DNA of 64,000 nt, from assembly GCF_028716865.1 (NCBI RefSeq), contig NZ_JAQUOY010000003.1, positions 62,001 through 126,000 of the forward strand. Reading direction: 5' to 3'. Shown here one piece after another: positions 52,694 to 60,848 of the stretch. The notes below the pieces were generated by a model that ran no database searches, was not told the DNA's origin, and saw only the letters and a list, made by a program, of their open reading frames with translations. Each line of letters begins with the position of its first letter. Positions within the stretch are counted from its first letter, which is position 1. The stretch comes from Candidatus Methylomirabilis sp. (GTDB taxonomy: Bacteria; Methylomirabilota; Methylomirabilia; Methylomirabilales; Methylomirabilaceae). A program made the position numbers and the translations under genes.

Positions 52694-53842
52694 ATGAATG
52701 GCTATCGTGGCATGGAGGTCTCTGAAGTAGGGCAATCGGCGGAGGGCGACCGCAATGCGGCGATCCGTGTCTACATCCCAACCCCGTATCGAGGACTGAC
52801 TCAGAATCAGCCCCTTGTCGAGGGACGAGGGGACGATCTGGTGGAGCTTCTGGAGGATCTGGAGACGCGCTTTCCAGGGATTCATAAGCATGTGTTTGAT
52901 CAGATGGGCGAACTCCACCGTCATCTCAATGTCTATGTGAACAACGTGGGGGTGGAGGAATTGGGGGGGAAGCGGACCGCGCTCAAGGACGGAGACGAAG
53001 TGGCCTTGATCCCGGCCATGGCAGGGGGGGGCATACCTTTCAACGAAGAGCAGATCCGCCGTTACAGTCGTCATATCATCCTCCCTGAGGTGGGCGGAAA
53101 GGGGCAGCGCAAGCTCTTAAACAGTTCGGCGTTGCTCGTCGGGGCGGGCGGCCTGGGCTCTCCTGCGGCCCTCTATCTGGCCGCTGCCGGTGTCGGTCGC
53201 CTCGGCATCATTGATGCCGATGTGGTGGACCTGAGCAACCTGCAGCGACAGATTCTCCATCACATGGATGATGTGGGACGACCGAAGGTCGTCTCGGCGG
53301 TCGAGGCGATCGGCCAGATCAATCCCGACGTGAAGGTGGAGCCGATCCAAGCGGTTCTCTCCTCGGCGAACGCGAAGGAGGTCATCAGCCAGTATGACCT
53401 GGTCGTGAATGGCTGTGACAATTTTCCGACCCGATACCTGGTCAACGACGCCTGTGTATTCCTGAAGAAACCCCTCGTGGACGGGTCTATCTTCAAGTTC
53501 GAAGGCCAGGTCACGGTTTTTGTCCCCGGTCACGGCTGCTATCGCTGTCTGTACCCTGCGCCCCCTCCCCCAGGGCTGGTCCCAAGCTGTCAGGAGGCCG
53601 GTGTGCTGGGCGTGCTGTGCGGTATCGTCGGAAGTCTCCAGGCGATCGAAGCGATTAAACTGCTGCTTGGGATTGGCGACTCTCTGGCCGGGCGACTCCT
53701 CTTCTTCGATTCGTTGGGGATGGAGTTTCGGCAGGTCAAGGTACGGCGGGCCTCCGACTGCCCGGTTTGTGGAGACGATCCAACCATCACCGATCTGATC
53801 GATTATCACGAGTTTTGCGGAGTGCCGGGCGGTGGCCACTGA
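52694..53842 (+). CDS. CysO-type sulfur carrier fused to MoeB/ThiF-type E1 activating enzyme
   Basis: A 382-residue fusion. Residues about 23-112 are a ubiquitin-like carrier of MoaD/ThiS/CysO type (AIRVYIPTPYRGLTQNQP, GELHRHLNVYVNNVGVEELG, DGDEVALIPAMAGG), strikingly like mycobacterial CysO. The carrier's Gly111-Gly112 is followed without a stop by GIPFNEEQIRRYSRHIILPE, the usual start of MoeB/MoeZ. The E1 part has ATP site GAGGLGSP (about 150-157), NLQRQILHH, a CQEAGVLG block and zinc pairs CYRC/CPVC, but no rhodanese domain. The E1 would adenylate and thiolate the carrier C-terminus, but here that end must first be freed. Its stop overlaps the YeeE start. Confidence 0.92.
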   Translation: MNGYRGMEVSEVGQSAEGDRNAAIRVYIPTPYRGLTQNQPLVEGRGDDLVELLEDLETRFPGIHKHVFDQMGELHRHLNVYVNNVGVEELGGKRTALKDGDEVALIPAMAGGGIPFNEEQIRRYSRHIILPEVGGKGQRKLLNSSALLVGAGGLGSPAALYLAAAGVGRLGIIDADVVDLSNLQRQILHHMDDVGRPKVVSAVEAIGQINPDVKVEPIQAVLSSANAKEVISQYDLVVNGCDNFPTRYLVNDACVFLKKPLVDGSIFKFEGQVTVFVPGHGCYRCLYPAPPPPGLVPSCQEAGVLGVLCGIVGSLQAIEAIKLLLGIGDSLAGRLLFFDSLGMEFRQVKVRRASDCPVCGDDPTITDLIDYHEFCGVPGGGH

Positions 53843-54878
53843 GGCCGCGAACGGCGCAGCGATGGTCCGGATGATAGGCCTGGGTCTCGTCGTCGGGGTG
53901 ACGTTCGGATACGCCCTGCAGCGCGGCCGCTTCTGTATGAACTCGACGTTTCGCGATATCCTGCTGGCGCGGGATCTTACCCTGCTGCGGGCCTATCTCC
54001 TGGCGCTGTTGATTCAGATGGTCGGAGTCAGGGCAATGGCGACGCTGGGTCTGTTCGGGTTGGGTGTCACACCGTTTTTCTGGATGGCGACGCTGTTCGG
54101 TGGATTCGTCTTTGGCCTTGGTATGGCCTTTTCCGGCGGGTGTGTGAGCGGGAGCAGTTACCGGTCAGGTGAGGGGATGGTGGGCTCGATTATCGCGCTG
54201 CTCGGATTTGTGTTTGGGATCACGATGACCAATGACGGCGTGCTCGAGCCGGTGCAAGCCGCCTTTCGGAGTCGGGTGGTTGAAATCGATGGGCAGCCTG
54301 CAACGCTGGATCGCCTCCTGGGCGTGAACCCATGGATACTGGTGATGACCTTTGTGACGGTTGGCGGATGGTGGCTTCTGAAGAGCCCGGCCGGCGGCTA
54401 CCAGAGAGGGTGGAGTTGGATGAGGAGCGGGATCACCATCGGCCTGATCGCCACGGCTGCCTGGCCGATCTCAGCCCTGACCGGAAGAGAGTACGGTCTT
54501 TCCATTACCGAGCCGATCCGAACAATCTCGGGGTTTCTGTTCACGGGTGACACCTCTCTGCTCACTTGGGGGAGTTTTATGTGGGTGGGGCTCATCGCGG
54601 GCGCGTACGTGGCGGCGCGGTCGCATGGAGAGTTTGCCTGGCGCGCCCCTGGCGCTCAGCGTCTTCTCCAGGCTCTCGGGGGCGGTCTGCTGATGGGCAT
54701 GGGGGCGGGTATTGCGGGTGGATGTAACATCGGTCATGGACTGACCGGGGTCCCGCTCTTTGGGCTGAGCAGTGTGACGGCGACCCTCAGTATTATCTTG
54801 GGAGTCTGGGCTGGGGTCTATCTGTTGTTTGGCAGTGTGGCGTTTGAGCGTGGGGCGCGAAGCGCCCAGCGGGCGTAG
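53832..54878 (+). CDS. YeeE/YedE-family (thiosulfate) transporter
   Basis: A 348-residue membrane protein with about nine helices and the two Cys motifs of the family: GRFCMNSTFRDIL near the N-terminus and FSGGCVSGSSYRSGEG, repeated in the second half as GGCNIGHGLTGVPLF. TsuA (YeeE) takes up thiosulfate through such Cys residues. The start is GTG 53832, overlapping the previous gene, or ATG 53862. Together with the TusA-like proteins downstream it likely brings in reduced sulfur for the carrier route. Confidence 0.88.
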   Translation: MATEAANGAAMVRMIGLGLVVGVTFGYALQRGRFCMNSTFRDILLARDLTLLRAYLLALLIQMVGVRAMATLGLFGLGVTPFFWMATLFGGFVFGLGMAFSGGCVSGSSYRSGEGMVGSIIALLGFVFGITMTNDGVLEPVQAAFRSRVVEIDGQPATLDRLLGVNPWILVMTFVTVGGWWLLKSPAGGYQRGWSWMRSGITIGLIATAAWPISALTGREYGLSITEPIRTISGFLFTGDTSLLTWGSFMWVGLIAGAYVAARSHGEFAWRAPGAQRLLQALGGGLLMGMGAGIAGGCNIGHGLTGVPLFGLSSVTATLSIILGVWAGVYLLFGSVAFERGARSAQRA

Positions 54879-54922
54879 AGCCTCCCGAACGTGGTCCCAA
54901 TCGTGCAATCATGGGGGCAGCG

Positions 54923-55150
54923 ATGATGAAGCACGCTCTTGATGTGACTGGAGAGATTTGTCCGTATCCGTTGATGTTAACCAAACAGAAGATGGGGGAG
55001 ATCACGGCCGGTGAACAACTGGTGGTGATTGTCGATTACGCGAAATCGGTCGAAGACATCCCCAGGTGGGCAAAAGAGGAAGGACATGCCGTCCTCGCCA
55101 TCTCGGAAGTTGGCAGAACGCAGTGGGAAATCGTCCTGGAAAAAGCCTGA
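54923..55150 (+). CDS. TusA/SirA-like sulfur-relay protein (first copy)
   Basis: A 75-residue protein with HALDVTGEICPYPLMLTKQK, where the Cys of the C-P-x-P motif carries persulfide in TusA. It could pass sulfur from the YeeE transporter to the E1 fusion. ATG 54923, seven bases after GGGGG, is favoured; ATG 54911 would add MGAA. Two such copies in tandem suggest different donors or acceptors. The C-terminus (TQWEIVLEKA) is typical. Confidence 0.88.
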   Translation: MMKHALDVTGEICPYPLMLTKQKMGEITAGEQLVVIVDYAKSVEDIPRWAKEEGHAVLAISEVGRTQWEIVLEKA

Positions 55151-55173
55151 CCTGCATGATTGGAGGAATGGAA

Positions 55174-55419
55174 ATGAGTAGGGCGCCTGAGCAGGCAGCC
55201 GAGATCCTTGATCTGAAGGGGGAGGTATGCCCCTACACGTTTGTGAAGACTAAATTGGCGCTGGAAGAGCTGCAAAGCGGTCAGACGCTGAGAGTCATCG
55301 TGGATAACTCCGGCTCTGCTGCGAACGTTCCCAGGAGCCTGACGAGTGAGGGATACATCGTGACAGATGTGACACAGCTCAATGACACTGACTGGGCGAT
55401 CACGGTCATAAAGGCCTGA
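55174..55419 (+). CDS. TusA/SirA-like sulfur-relay protein (second copy)
   Basis: An 81-residue protein with EILDLKGEVCPYTFVKTKLA. It has the persulfide Cys, but the fourth residue of C-P-x-P is Thr (CPYT), unlike the first copy (CPYP). Position 55174 follows GGAGGA by six bases; ATG 55168 and 55156 are less well placed. The gene lies 23 bases after the first copy, with about one-third identity by eye, so this is an old duplication. Confidence 0.87.
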   Translation: MSRAPEQAAEILDLKGEVCPYTFVKTKLALEELQSGQTLRVIVDNSGSAANVPRSLTSEGYIVTDVTQLNDTDWAITVIKA

Positions 55420-55471
55420 GCCGCAGGATGAAGGTGAGCCGGGGACGAGACAGCCGACAAAGAGGGCATGG

Positions 55472-56407
55472 ATGAAATCAATCGATATTCTTGATGCGAT
55501 CGGGCACACGCCGCTGATCGAGCTGCCGCGGATGAGTCCCAAGAAAGAGGTTCGGATCTTCGCCAAGCTGGAGGGAGCGAACCCGACCGGTAGCTTGAAG
55601 GATCGAATCGCGAAGTACATGATCGAGCAGGCCGAGCGGAGCGGTGCACTCACGGCGGACAAAACGATTCTGGAGCCGACGAGCGGCAATACCGGCATTG
55701 CCCTGGCCATGATCGGACGGAGGAAGGGGTACAAGGTCAAGGTGGTGATCCCGGAAAACGCCACCCCGGAGCGACGTCAGCTCCTGGAGATCTTTGGCGC
55801 CGAGTTGATCTATTCCGATGGGACGAAAGGGAGCAACGGTGCCATTGAGTTGGCTCAAAAGCTGGTGGCGCAGGATCCAACCCTTTTCATGCCCTTTCAG
55901 TACGGCAATCCGGCCAACCCTCTGGCCCACTATGAAACGACCGGGGTGGAGATCCTGAACGACCTCCCGGAGGTCGATGCCTTTGTAGCCGGTCTTGGGA
56001 CCGGCGGAACTCTGATGGGCGTGGGGAGACGGCTGAAGGAATGTAACCCCAAGACCAAGGTCATTGCCGTGGAGCCGAATCCGGGCGATCTGGTCCAGGG
56101 GCTTCGCAGCCTGGACGAAGGTTTCATTCCCCCGATCCTTGACACCAGCCTCCTGGACGGCAAAATTATGGTCGATTCCCGCTGCGCCTTTGCCGCCACC
56201 AAAGATCTGACCAACAAGGAAGGGATCTTTGCCGGCGTGTCCTCTGGAGCGGTCGTTCATGTGGCGATGCGAACGGCGCATCGAATGGAGAAGGGCAACA
56301 TCGTGGTGATCCTCTGCGATGGCGGGTGGAAGTATGTGAGTCTGGGTGTCTGGCACAAGGAGTTTCCGGAGCTGGGCGAGAACATGTACAGTCACCTCTG
56401 GTGGTAG
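55472..56407 (+). CDS. cysM: Cysteine synthase of CysM (CysO-dependent, O-phosphoserine) type
   Basis: A 311-residue PLP fold-type II synthase with the Schiff-base Lys in NPTGSLKDRIAKYM and LEPTSGNTGIALAM. Two traits recall mycobacterial CysM, which uses CysO-thiocarboxylate and O-phosphoserine: the segment LRSLDEGFIPP (compare LRNMDEGFVPE, which contains the phosphoserine-binding Arg) and a C-terminus GGWKYVSLG...YSHLWW (compare GWKYLSTG...GQLWA), whose last residues close over the active site. The next gene is a JAMM peptidase, mirroring mec-cysO-cysM of Mycobacterium. It therefore probably makes carrier-bound cysteine. Confidence 0.9.
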   Translation: MKSIDILDAIGHTPLIELPRMSPKKEVRIFAKLEGANPTGSLKDRIAKYMIEQAERSGALTADKTILEPTSGNTGIALAMIGRRKGYKVKVVIPENATPERRQLLEIFGAELIYSDGTKGSNGAIELAQKLVAQDPTLFMPFQYGNPANPLAHYETTGVEILNDLPEVDAFVAGLGTGGTLMGVGRRLKECNPKTKVIAVEPNPGDLVQGLRSLDEGFIPPILDTSLLDGKIMVDSRCAFAATKDLTNKEGIFAGVSSGAVVHVAMRTAHRMEKGNIVVILCDGGWKYVSLGVWHKEFPELGENMYSHLWW

Positions 56408-56408
56408 G

Positions 56409-56885
56409 ATGGGCCTCACGCAATCGGAGCTGGATGACGTCTTTGCTCATGCCGAAGAGTCGTATCCGGACGAGGCCTGCGGAATCGTCATAGGCAAGCC
56501 GGGCGATCCGGATACGAACATTGTCCGCAGATGCGCGAATCTTGCGAACCAGTATCACCAGGACGATCCAATTCGTTATCCGAGAGATGCAAAGACCGCC
56601 TACATCATGGACCCGAAGGACCTTCTGCGGATTCAGAGTGAAGCCGATGCCAAAGGTCTCGAATTCGTTCTTATCTACCATTCACACCCCGATCATGACG
56701 CCTACTTTTCCGAGACCGATCGAGAGTTGGCGCTGTTCGATGGTGAACCAGTGTGGCCCAGACTTCAATATCTCGTGGTGTCAGTGAAACACGGTAAGGT
56801 GTCGTACTTCAAGGTCTTCAGGTGGGATTCTAGCGTAAAGCAGTTTACAGGAGAACCATCTGCTGCTCTTCAGTGCAACGACTAG
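56409..56885 (+). CDS. mec: JAMM/Mov34 metallopeptidase of Mec+ type
   Basis: A 158-residue zinc peptidase with the JAMM set: Glu in SYPDEACGIVIG and H-x-H...S-x-x-D in YHSHPDHDAYFSETD. In Mycobacterium, Mec+ releases cysteine from the CysO C-terminus. Relatives such as QbsD trim residues after a carrier Gly-Gly. Here it starts one base after the cysM stop. It is the best candidate both for cutting the carrier-E1 fusion after Gly112 and for freeing cysteine. No other peptidase is in the cluster. Confidence 0.92.
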   Translation: MGLTQSELDDVFAHAEESYPDEACGIVIGKPGDPDTNIVRRCANLANQYHQDDPIRYPRDAKTAYIMDPKDLLRIQSEADAKGLEFVLIYHSHPDHDAYFSETDRELALFDGEPVWPRLQYLVVSVKHGKVSYFKVFRWDSSVKQFTGEPSAALQCND

Positions 56886-56886
56886 C

Positions 56887-57828
56887 ATGATGAATCTCGA
56901 CATCGGGCAAATTACGCTTATAGGTATCACGCTCTTTGCGGCCACCGTGAATGGGGCACTGGGATACGGATTTTCATCGCTGACCGTCCCCGTTGCCCTC
57001 ATCTTTTATTCCAACAGGATCTTGAACCCTGCCCTGGTATTGGTGGAGGTGGCGCTCAATAGCTACGTGCTGCTCGTCAATCGGCGGAGCATCCCAAAGA
57101 TCTGGAAGAGGGTACTGCCGATCGTGTGCGGCCTTATTCCAGGCGTCATCGCGGGGAGCTATGCCCTCTCGATGGCGGGCCCGGAATGGCTCAAGCTGAT
57201 CACGTATCTCATCGTACTGCCGTTGATCCTGCTGCAGGCGGCAGGAGTCAGGCGGCCGATTCGGTCCGAACATCTCATTGGTGTCCCGTTCGGCGCCGGC
57301 GTTGGCGTTCTCTATTCAACAACCACTATCTCCGGTCCTCCGTTGGCGCTCCTGTTCAATAACCAGGGCTTTGTCAAAGGTGAGTTTCGAGCCGCCATTG
57401 GCCTGATCAGAATAGTCGAATCAACCGTGACAGCGACTGCGTATTACTACCTGGGAGTGTACACTGCGGCGAGTACGGGGCTCCTTTCGTCGATCATCCC
57501 CAGCGTTATCATTGGAATTCCGATAGGGGCCTACGTCATCAGGCAGATGAATGCTGAGACGTTCAGAAGAATCTGCATGAGCTTCGATACCTGGGTAGTG
57601 GGCTTCGGCTTATCGAAGGTGTTGATCGAGCTGGGGTTGCTCACAAGCCCACGTGCCTACAGTGTCTGGCTGGGCGTTGTCTTTATTGATCTCTTTTTAC
57701 TCTATGGCTTCTTTACGAGGGGGCCGGAGATCGCGGCGGCCGCCTTGGCTGTCGATGTTGCTGACGGTAGTCCAAGGCTTCTACATCAAAAAACGCCGAC
57801 CGTCACTCAGGATGATCTGTCTACATGA
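56887..57828 (+). CDS. TauE/SafE-family sulfur-compound permease
   Basis: A 313-residue membrane protein with about eight helices of the TSUP family: TLFAATVNGALGYGFSSLTV opening the first repeat, and GVLYSTTTISGPPLALLF, opening the second. Members move sulfite, sulfoacetate or taurine-derived anions. It begins one base after the mec stop, so it belongs to the operon. The direction and substrate (sulfite export as overflow, or uptake) cannot be decided. The last 40 residues are hydrophilic and not conserved. Confidence 0.87.
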   Translation: MMNLDIGQITLIGITLFAATVNGALGYGFSSLTVPVALIFYSNRILNPALVLVEVALNSYVLLVNRRSIPKIWKRVLPIVCGLIPGVIAGSYALSMAGPEWLKLITYLIVLPLILLQAAGVRRPIRSEHLIGVPFGAGVGVLYSTTTISGPPLALLFNNQGFVKGEFRAAIGLIRIVESTVTATAYYYLGVYTAASTGLLSSIIPSVIIGIPIGAYVIRQMNAETFRRICMSFDTWVVGFGLSKVLIELGLLTSPRAYSVWLGVVFIDLFLLYGFFTRGPEIAAAALAVDVADGSPRLLHQKTPTVTQDDLST

Positions 57829-57928
57829 ATGTATCTCCCGATAGCCGCCGGGCGGTGGATGACGGGGAGGGCAGGAACAGTGAAGGGGGAGATGTGAGAA
57901 GTGAGATGTGGCAAGGGAGAAGCGAGAA

Positions 57929-59704
57929 ATGATGCGTGATACGAACGAATCAGAGAAGGCAAATCTCGCCAACGGGCCGTCCTGGGCGAGCGAGGAGGAG
58001 ATCGACACCTTCGATCAGTTCGTCCACAGGTTCTGGAATGGGGAGATCTCACCTGATGAGTTCAAGCGGTTCCGCCTGCAGAACGGGATCTATGGGCAGC
58101 GGCAGGAAGGGGAACAGATGTTCCGGATCAAGATCCCGTGGGGCGGGCTTAGCGCGGCCCAACTGGAGCTGCTTGCCGAGCTGGCGGCGAAGACCCAGAA
58201 GGGGGTAGGCCACGTAACGACCCGCCAGAACATCCAGCTCCACTTCATCAAGCTCGATCAGGTCGCAGGGCTGATGAGGAGCCTGGCCTCGGTCGGGCTG
58301 ACGACCCGAGAGGCCTGCGGCAATACCGTTCGCAACGTGACGATCGGGCACTGTGCCGGTGTCTGTCCTCAAGAAGTCTTCGACGTGACCCCGTATGCCG
58401 CGACGATTGCGCGATTTCTCCTGCGCAATCCGATGAATCAGAATCTGCCCAGGAAGTTTAAAATCGCATTCTCCGGCTGCCCCGATGATCTTGGTCTCAC
58501 CCCCATCCAGGACATCGGGGCTCGTGCCGTGCTCCGATCTACGGCAGGTAAGGAGGAACGGGGTTTTCAGCTGTATGTCGGGGGCGGCCTCGGCCCCATG
58601 CCACGCCTTGCGGACCTGCTCGAGGAGTTCACGCCGGCGGATCGGCTCCTGCCGACCGTAGCTGCCATCGTGCGCGTGTTCGATCGCCTCGGGAACCGTG
58701 ACGATCGGCACAAGGCCAGGATGAAGTTCGTACTGAACAAGCTGGGGATCGAGCAGTTTCGAACGCTGGTATTTCAGGAGCGGACCGGCCTCGATTCAAC
58801 CATGGCCGGACAGTTCCCTTCTCTTGTCGTGTGGGAGGAGGCCCCGTCTCCTCGCACATTGTCTGCTTCGGCGGGTCTCCCCATAGAGTCTGACGATCCC
58901 GCCTATCGGCGGTGGCGGGCCACCAATCTGCTTCCGCAGAAGCAGGCCGGGTACGCCATGGTCCACGTCCGCCTCGAACTTGGGGACATCACTGCGGTAC
59001 AGCTCAGAACGCTGGCCTTTGCGGCGCGTGAGTTCGGCGATGGCACAGTCCGCAGCACGAACCAGCAGAACTTCGTCCTCAGGTGGATTCTCTCCGAGCG
59101 TCTTCCTGCGCTCTACCGGCTGCTGAGCGCCGTCGGTTTGGCTGCCCCATCCGCTGAGCGATTGGCAGATGTGACCGCGTGTCCGGGCGCCGATACATGC
59201 CAGCTTGGCATCACCTCCTCTTACGGCCTGGCGGCTTCCCTGGGAGCCCTCTTCGACGATGAACTGAGGGATCTGGCGGACGAAACGGGGATTCGGATCA
59301 AGATCTCCGCCTGCCCGAACTCCTGTGGCCAGCATCACCTTGCGAATATCGGGTTTTATGGTGGGGCCAAAAAGTTCAACGGCCGCCAGGTACCTACCTA
59401 CGAGATGTTGTTAGGCGCGAGGTTGGCGCCAGGCCAGGCGCGCTACGGTAAGCCGGTGGCGCGAGTTCCGGCAAAGAATATCCCGGCCGCGGTAGAGGCG
59501 GTCCTCCGTCTGTATCAGAAAGAGCGACAGGATGGCGAATCGTTCAACAACTTTCTGGATCGCTATGGGCTGGAGTCGGTGAAGACTGTCCTGGCGCCGT
59601 TCACAGAACTGCCGCCGGCCTCTGAGGCGCCGGATTACTATCTCGACTATAATGCTGAAGAGGCGTTTTCCATCCAGACCGGGCCTGGCGAGTGCGCTGC
59701 GTAG
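57929..59704 (+). CDS. Ferredoxin-type siroheme sulfite (or nitrite) reductase
   Basis: A 591-residue reductase built of two ferredoxin-like half domains (IPWGGLSAAQ/VTTRQNIQLHFI and MVHVRLELGDI/RSTNQQNFVLRW) plus two 4Fe-4S/siroheme parts. The cluster ligands are CPGADTC (C-X5-C) and CPNSC (C-X3-C). Sequence alone does not cleanly separate NirA from SirA; context with cysH and sat favours six-electron reduction of sulfite to sulfide. ATG 57929 follows AAGGGAGA. The gap before it (57829-57928) has purine-rich imperfect repeats (GTGAGAAGTGAGATGTG). Confidence 0.9.
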   Translation: MMRDTNESEKANLANGPSWASEEEIDTFDQFVHRFWNGEISPDEFKRFRLQNGIYGQRQEGEQMFRIKIPWGGLSAAQLELLAELAAKTQKGVGHVTTRQNIQLHFIKLDQVAGLMRSLASVGLTTREACGNTVRNVTIGHCAGVCPQEVFDVTPYAATIARFLLRNPMNQNLPRKFKIAFSGCPDDLGLTPIQDIGARAVLRSTAGKEERGFQLYVGGGLGPMPRLADLLEEFTPADRLLPTVAAIVRVFDRLGNRDDRHKARMKFVLNKLGIEQFRTLVFQERTGLDSTMAGQFPSLVVWEEAPSPRTLSASAGLPIESDDPAYRRWRATNLLPQKQAGYAMVHVRLELGDITAVQLRTLAFAAREFGDGTVRSTNQQNFVLRWILSERLPALYRLLSAVGLAAPSAERLADVTACPGADTCQLGITSSYGLAASLGALFDDELRDLADETGIRIKISACPNSCGQHHLANIGFYGGAKKFNGRQVPTYEMLLGARLAPGQARYGKPVARVPAKNIPAAVEAVLRLYQKERQDGESFNNFLDRYGLESVKTVLAPFTELPPASEAPDYYLDYNAEEAFSIQTGPGECAA

Positions 59705-59769
59705 TCGTCGGATCAAGAGATCGCTGCGGTGGATTGGGAAGATCGGTAGAAAAAATGAGAGGAGATGGA

Positions 59770-60750
59770 ATGAGGAGACAGATCGTTACGCTGGTCCCAT
59801 GGATAACCGGACTGGCCTTAGCAGTAGGAATGACGTGGATCGGCCAGGCTCACGCCTACGAAGTATGGGTGACGAATCAGGAAGACCATACCGTCACCGT
59901 GATTGATAGCGAGACCAATACGGTTCTCGATACAATTACCCCCGGCGGCAAGAAGCCCCATAACATCGCCTTTTCGCCTGATGGCGCCTACGCCTATGTC
60001 GCGAATGCCGGGTCTAATGACGTACACATGATCGAGACAAAAACGAGAAAGGTAGCTGCGGCATTTCCCGCCGGGACGAAGGCGCATGGCCCTGCTGTCA
60101 CACCCGATGGGCAGCAGCTCTGGGTGGCGAACCCGGGGTCAAACGATGTGACGGTGATTGATCTTCAACTCCGGAAAGCGATCGACACGATCCCAGTCGG
60201 GAAGGCCCCCGCGCTCGTGGTCTTTGATCCGAAAGGCGCGAGCGCCTTTGTGAGCAACGGGGGATCCGGGGATCTTTCCGTGATCGATGTGAAGAGCCGG
60301 AAGATCGTCAGCACCATCGAGGCAGGCAAGGGCGCCATGGGGACAGACATCACATGGGACGGGAAGCTCCTGCTGGTTACGGCGGGGGATGTCGATCGAA
60401 TCGACGTGATTGATGCGATGAGTCACCATGTCAAGGCGAGGATTCCACGGGAGGGTGAACCGCATGGCCTTGTACTGTCGCCTGATGGGAAGCGGGCGTA
60501 TACCGTGAGCCGCAAGGCGAATGTGGTGTCTGTGATCGATTGCAAACAGCTCAATATTATAAGAGATATCCCAGCAGGCAAGCGGATCGATATCATCACG
60601 ATCACGCCGGACGGCCGTCGCCTCTATGTGACCAGTCGCGACACCAATACCGTGATTGCCATCGATACGTTGACGGAAAAGATTGTTGCTGAGATTCCGG
60701 TAGGAAAAGACCCGCACGGGATCGCTGTGCTTCCTGCGAGTCATCACTGA
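59770..60750 (+). CDS. Periplasmic YVTN-type seven-bladed beta-propeller
   Basis: A 326-residue exported protein. A signal peptide (to about residue 29, IGQAHA) is followed by seven propeller blades of the YVTN form, such as VWVTNQEDHTVTVIDSETN, AYVANAGSNDVHMIETKT, QLWVANPGSNDVTVIDL, to VGKDPHGIAVLP. These bind ligands or partners; the family has no single enzymatic role. ATG 59770 is chosen for its GAGGAG site. It lies between the siroheme reductase and APS reductase on the same strand, so a link to sulfur metabolism or to a periplasmic sulfur carrier is possible but unproven. Confidence 0.85.
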   Translation: MRRQIVTLVPWITGLALAVGMTWIGQAHAYEVWVTNQEDHTVTVIDSETNTVLDTITPGGKKPHNIAFSPDGAYAYVANAGSNDVHMIETKTRKVAAAFPAGTKAHGPAVTPDGQQLWVANPGSNDVTVIDLQLRKAIDTIPVGKAPALVVFDPKGASAFVSNGGSGDLSVIDVKSRKIVSTIEAGKGAMGTDITWDGKLLLVTAGDVDRIDVIDAMSHHVKARIPREGEPHGLVLSPDGKRAYTVSRKANVVSVIDCKQLNIIRDIPAGKRIDIITITPDGRRLYVTSRDTNTVIAIDTLTEKIVAEIPVGKDPHGIAVLPASHH

Positions 60751-60848
60751 GATAGCGATAGATCGGTTGGTCGCACTGACATGATTGCGATCTTGTGTGT
60801 AATAGAGCGAAGTATTTCACGCGTGTTGGTATGTTCCAATAAGGAGGA

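Noticed and set aside
57829-57928. Purine-rich repeats before the siroheme reductase as a riboswitch
   Set aside because: The GTGAGAAG-type repeats have no pairing partners and no known aptamer core; they look like low-complexity drift.
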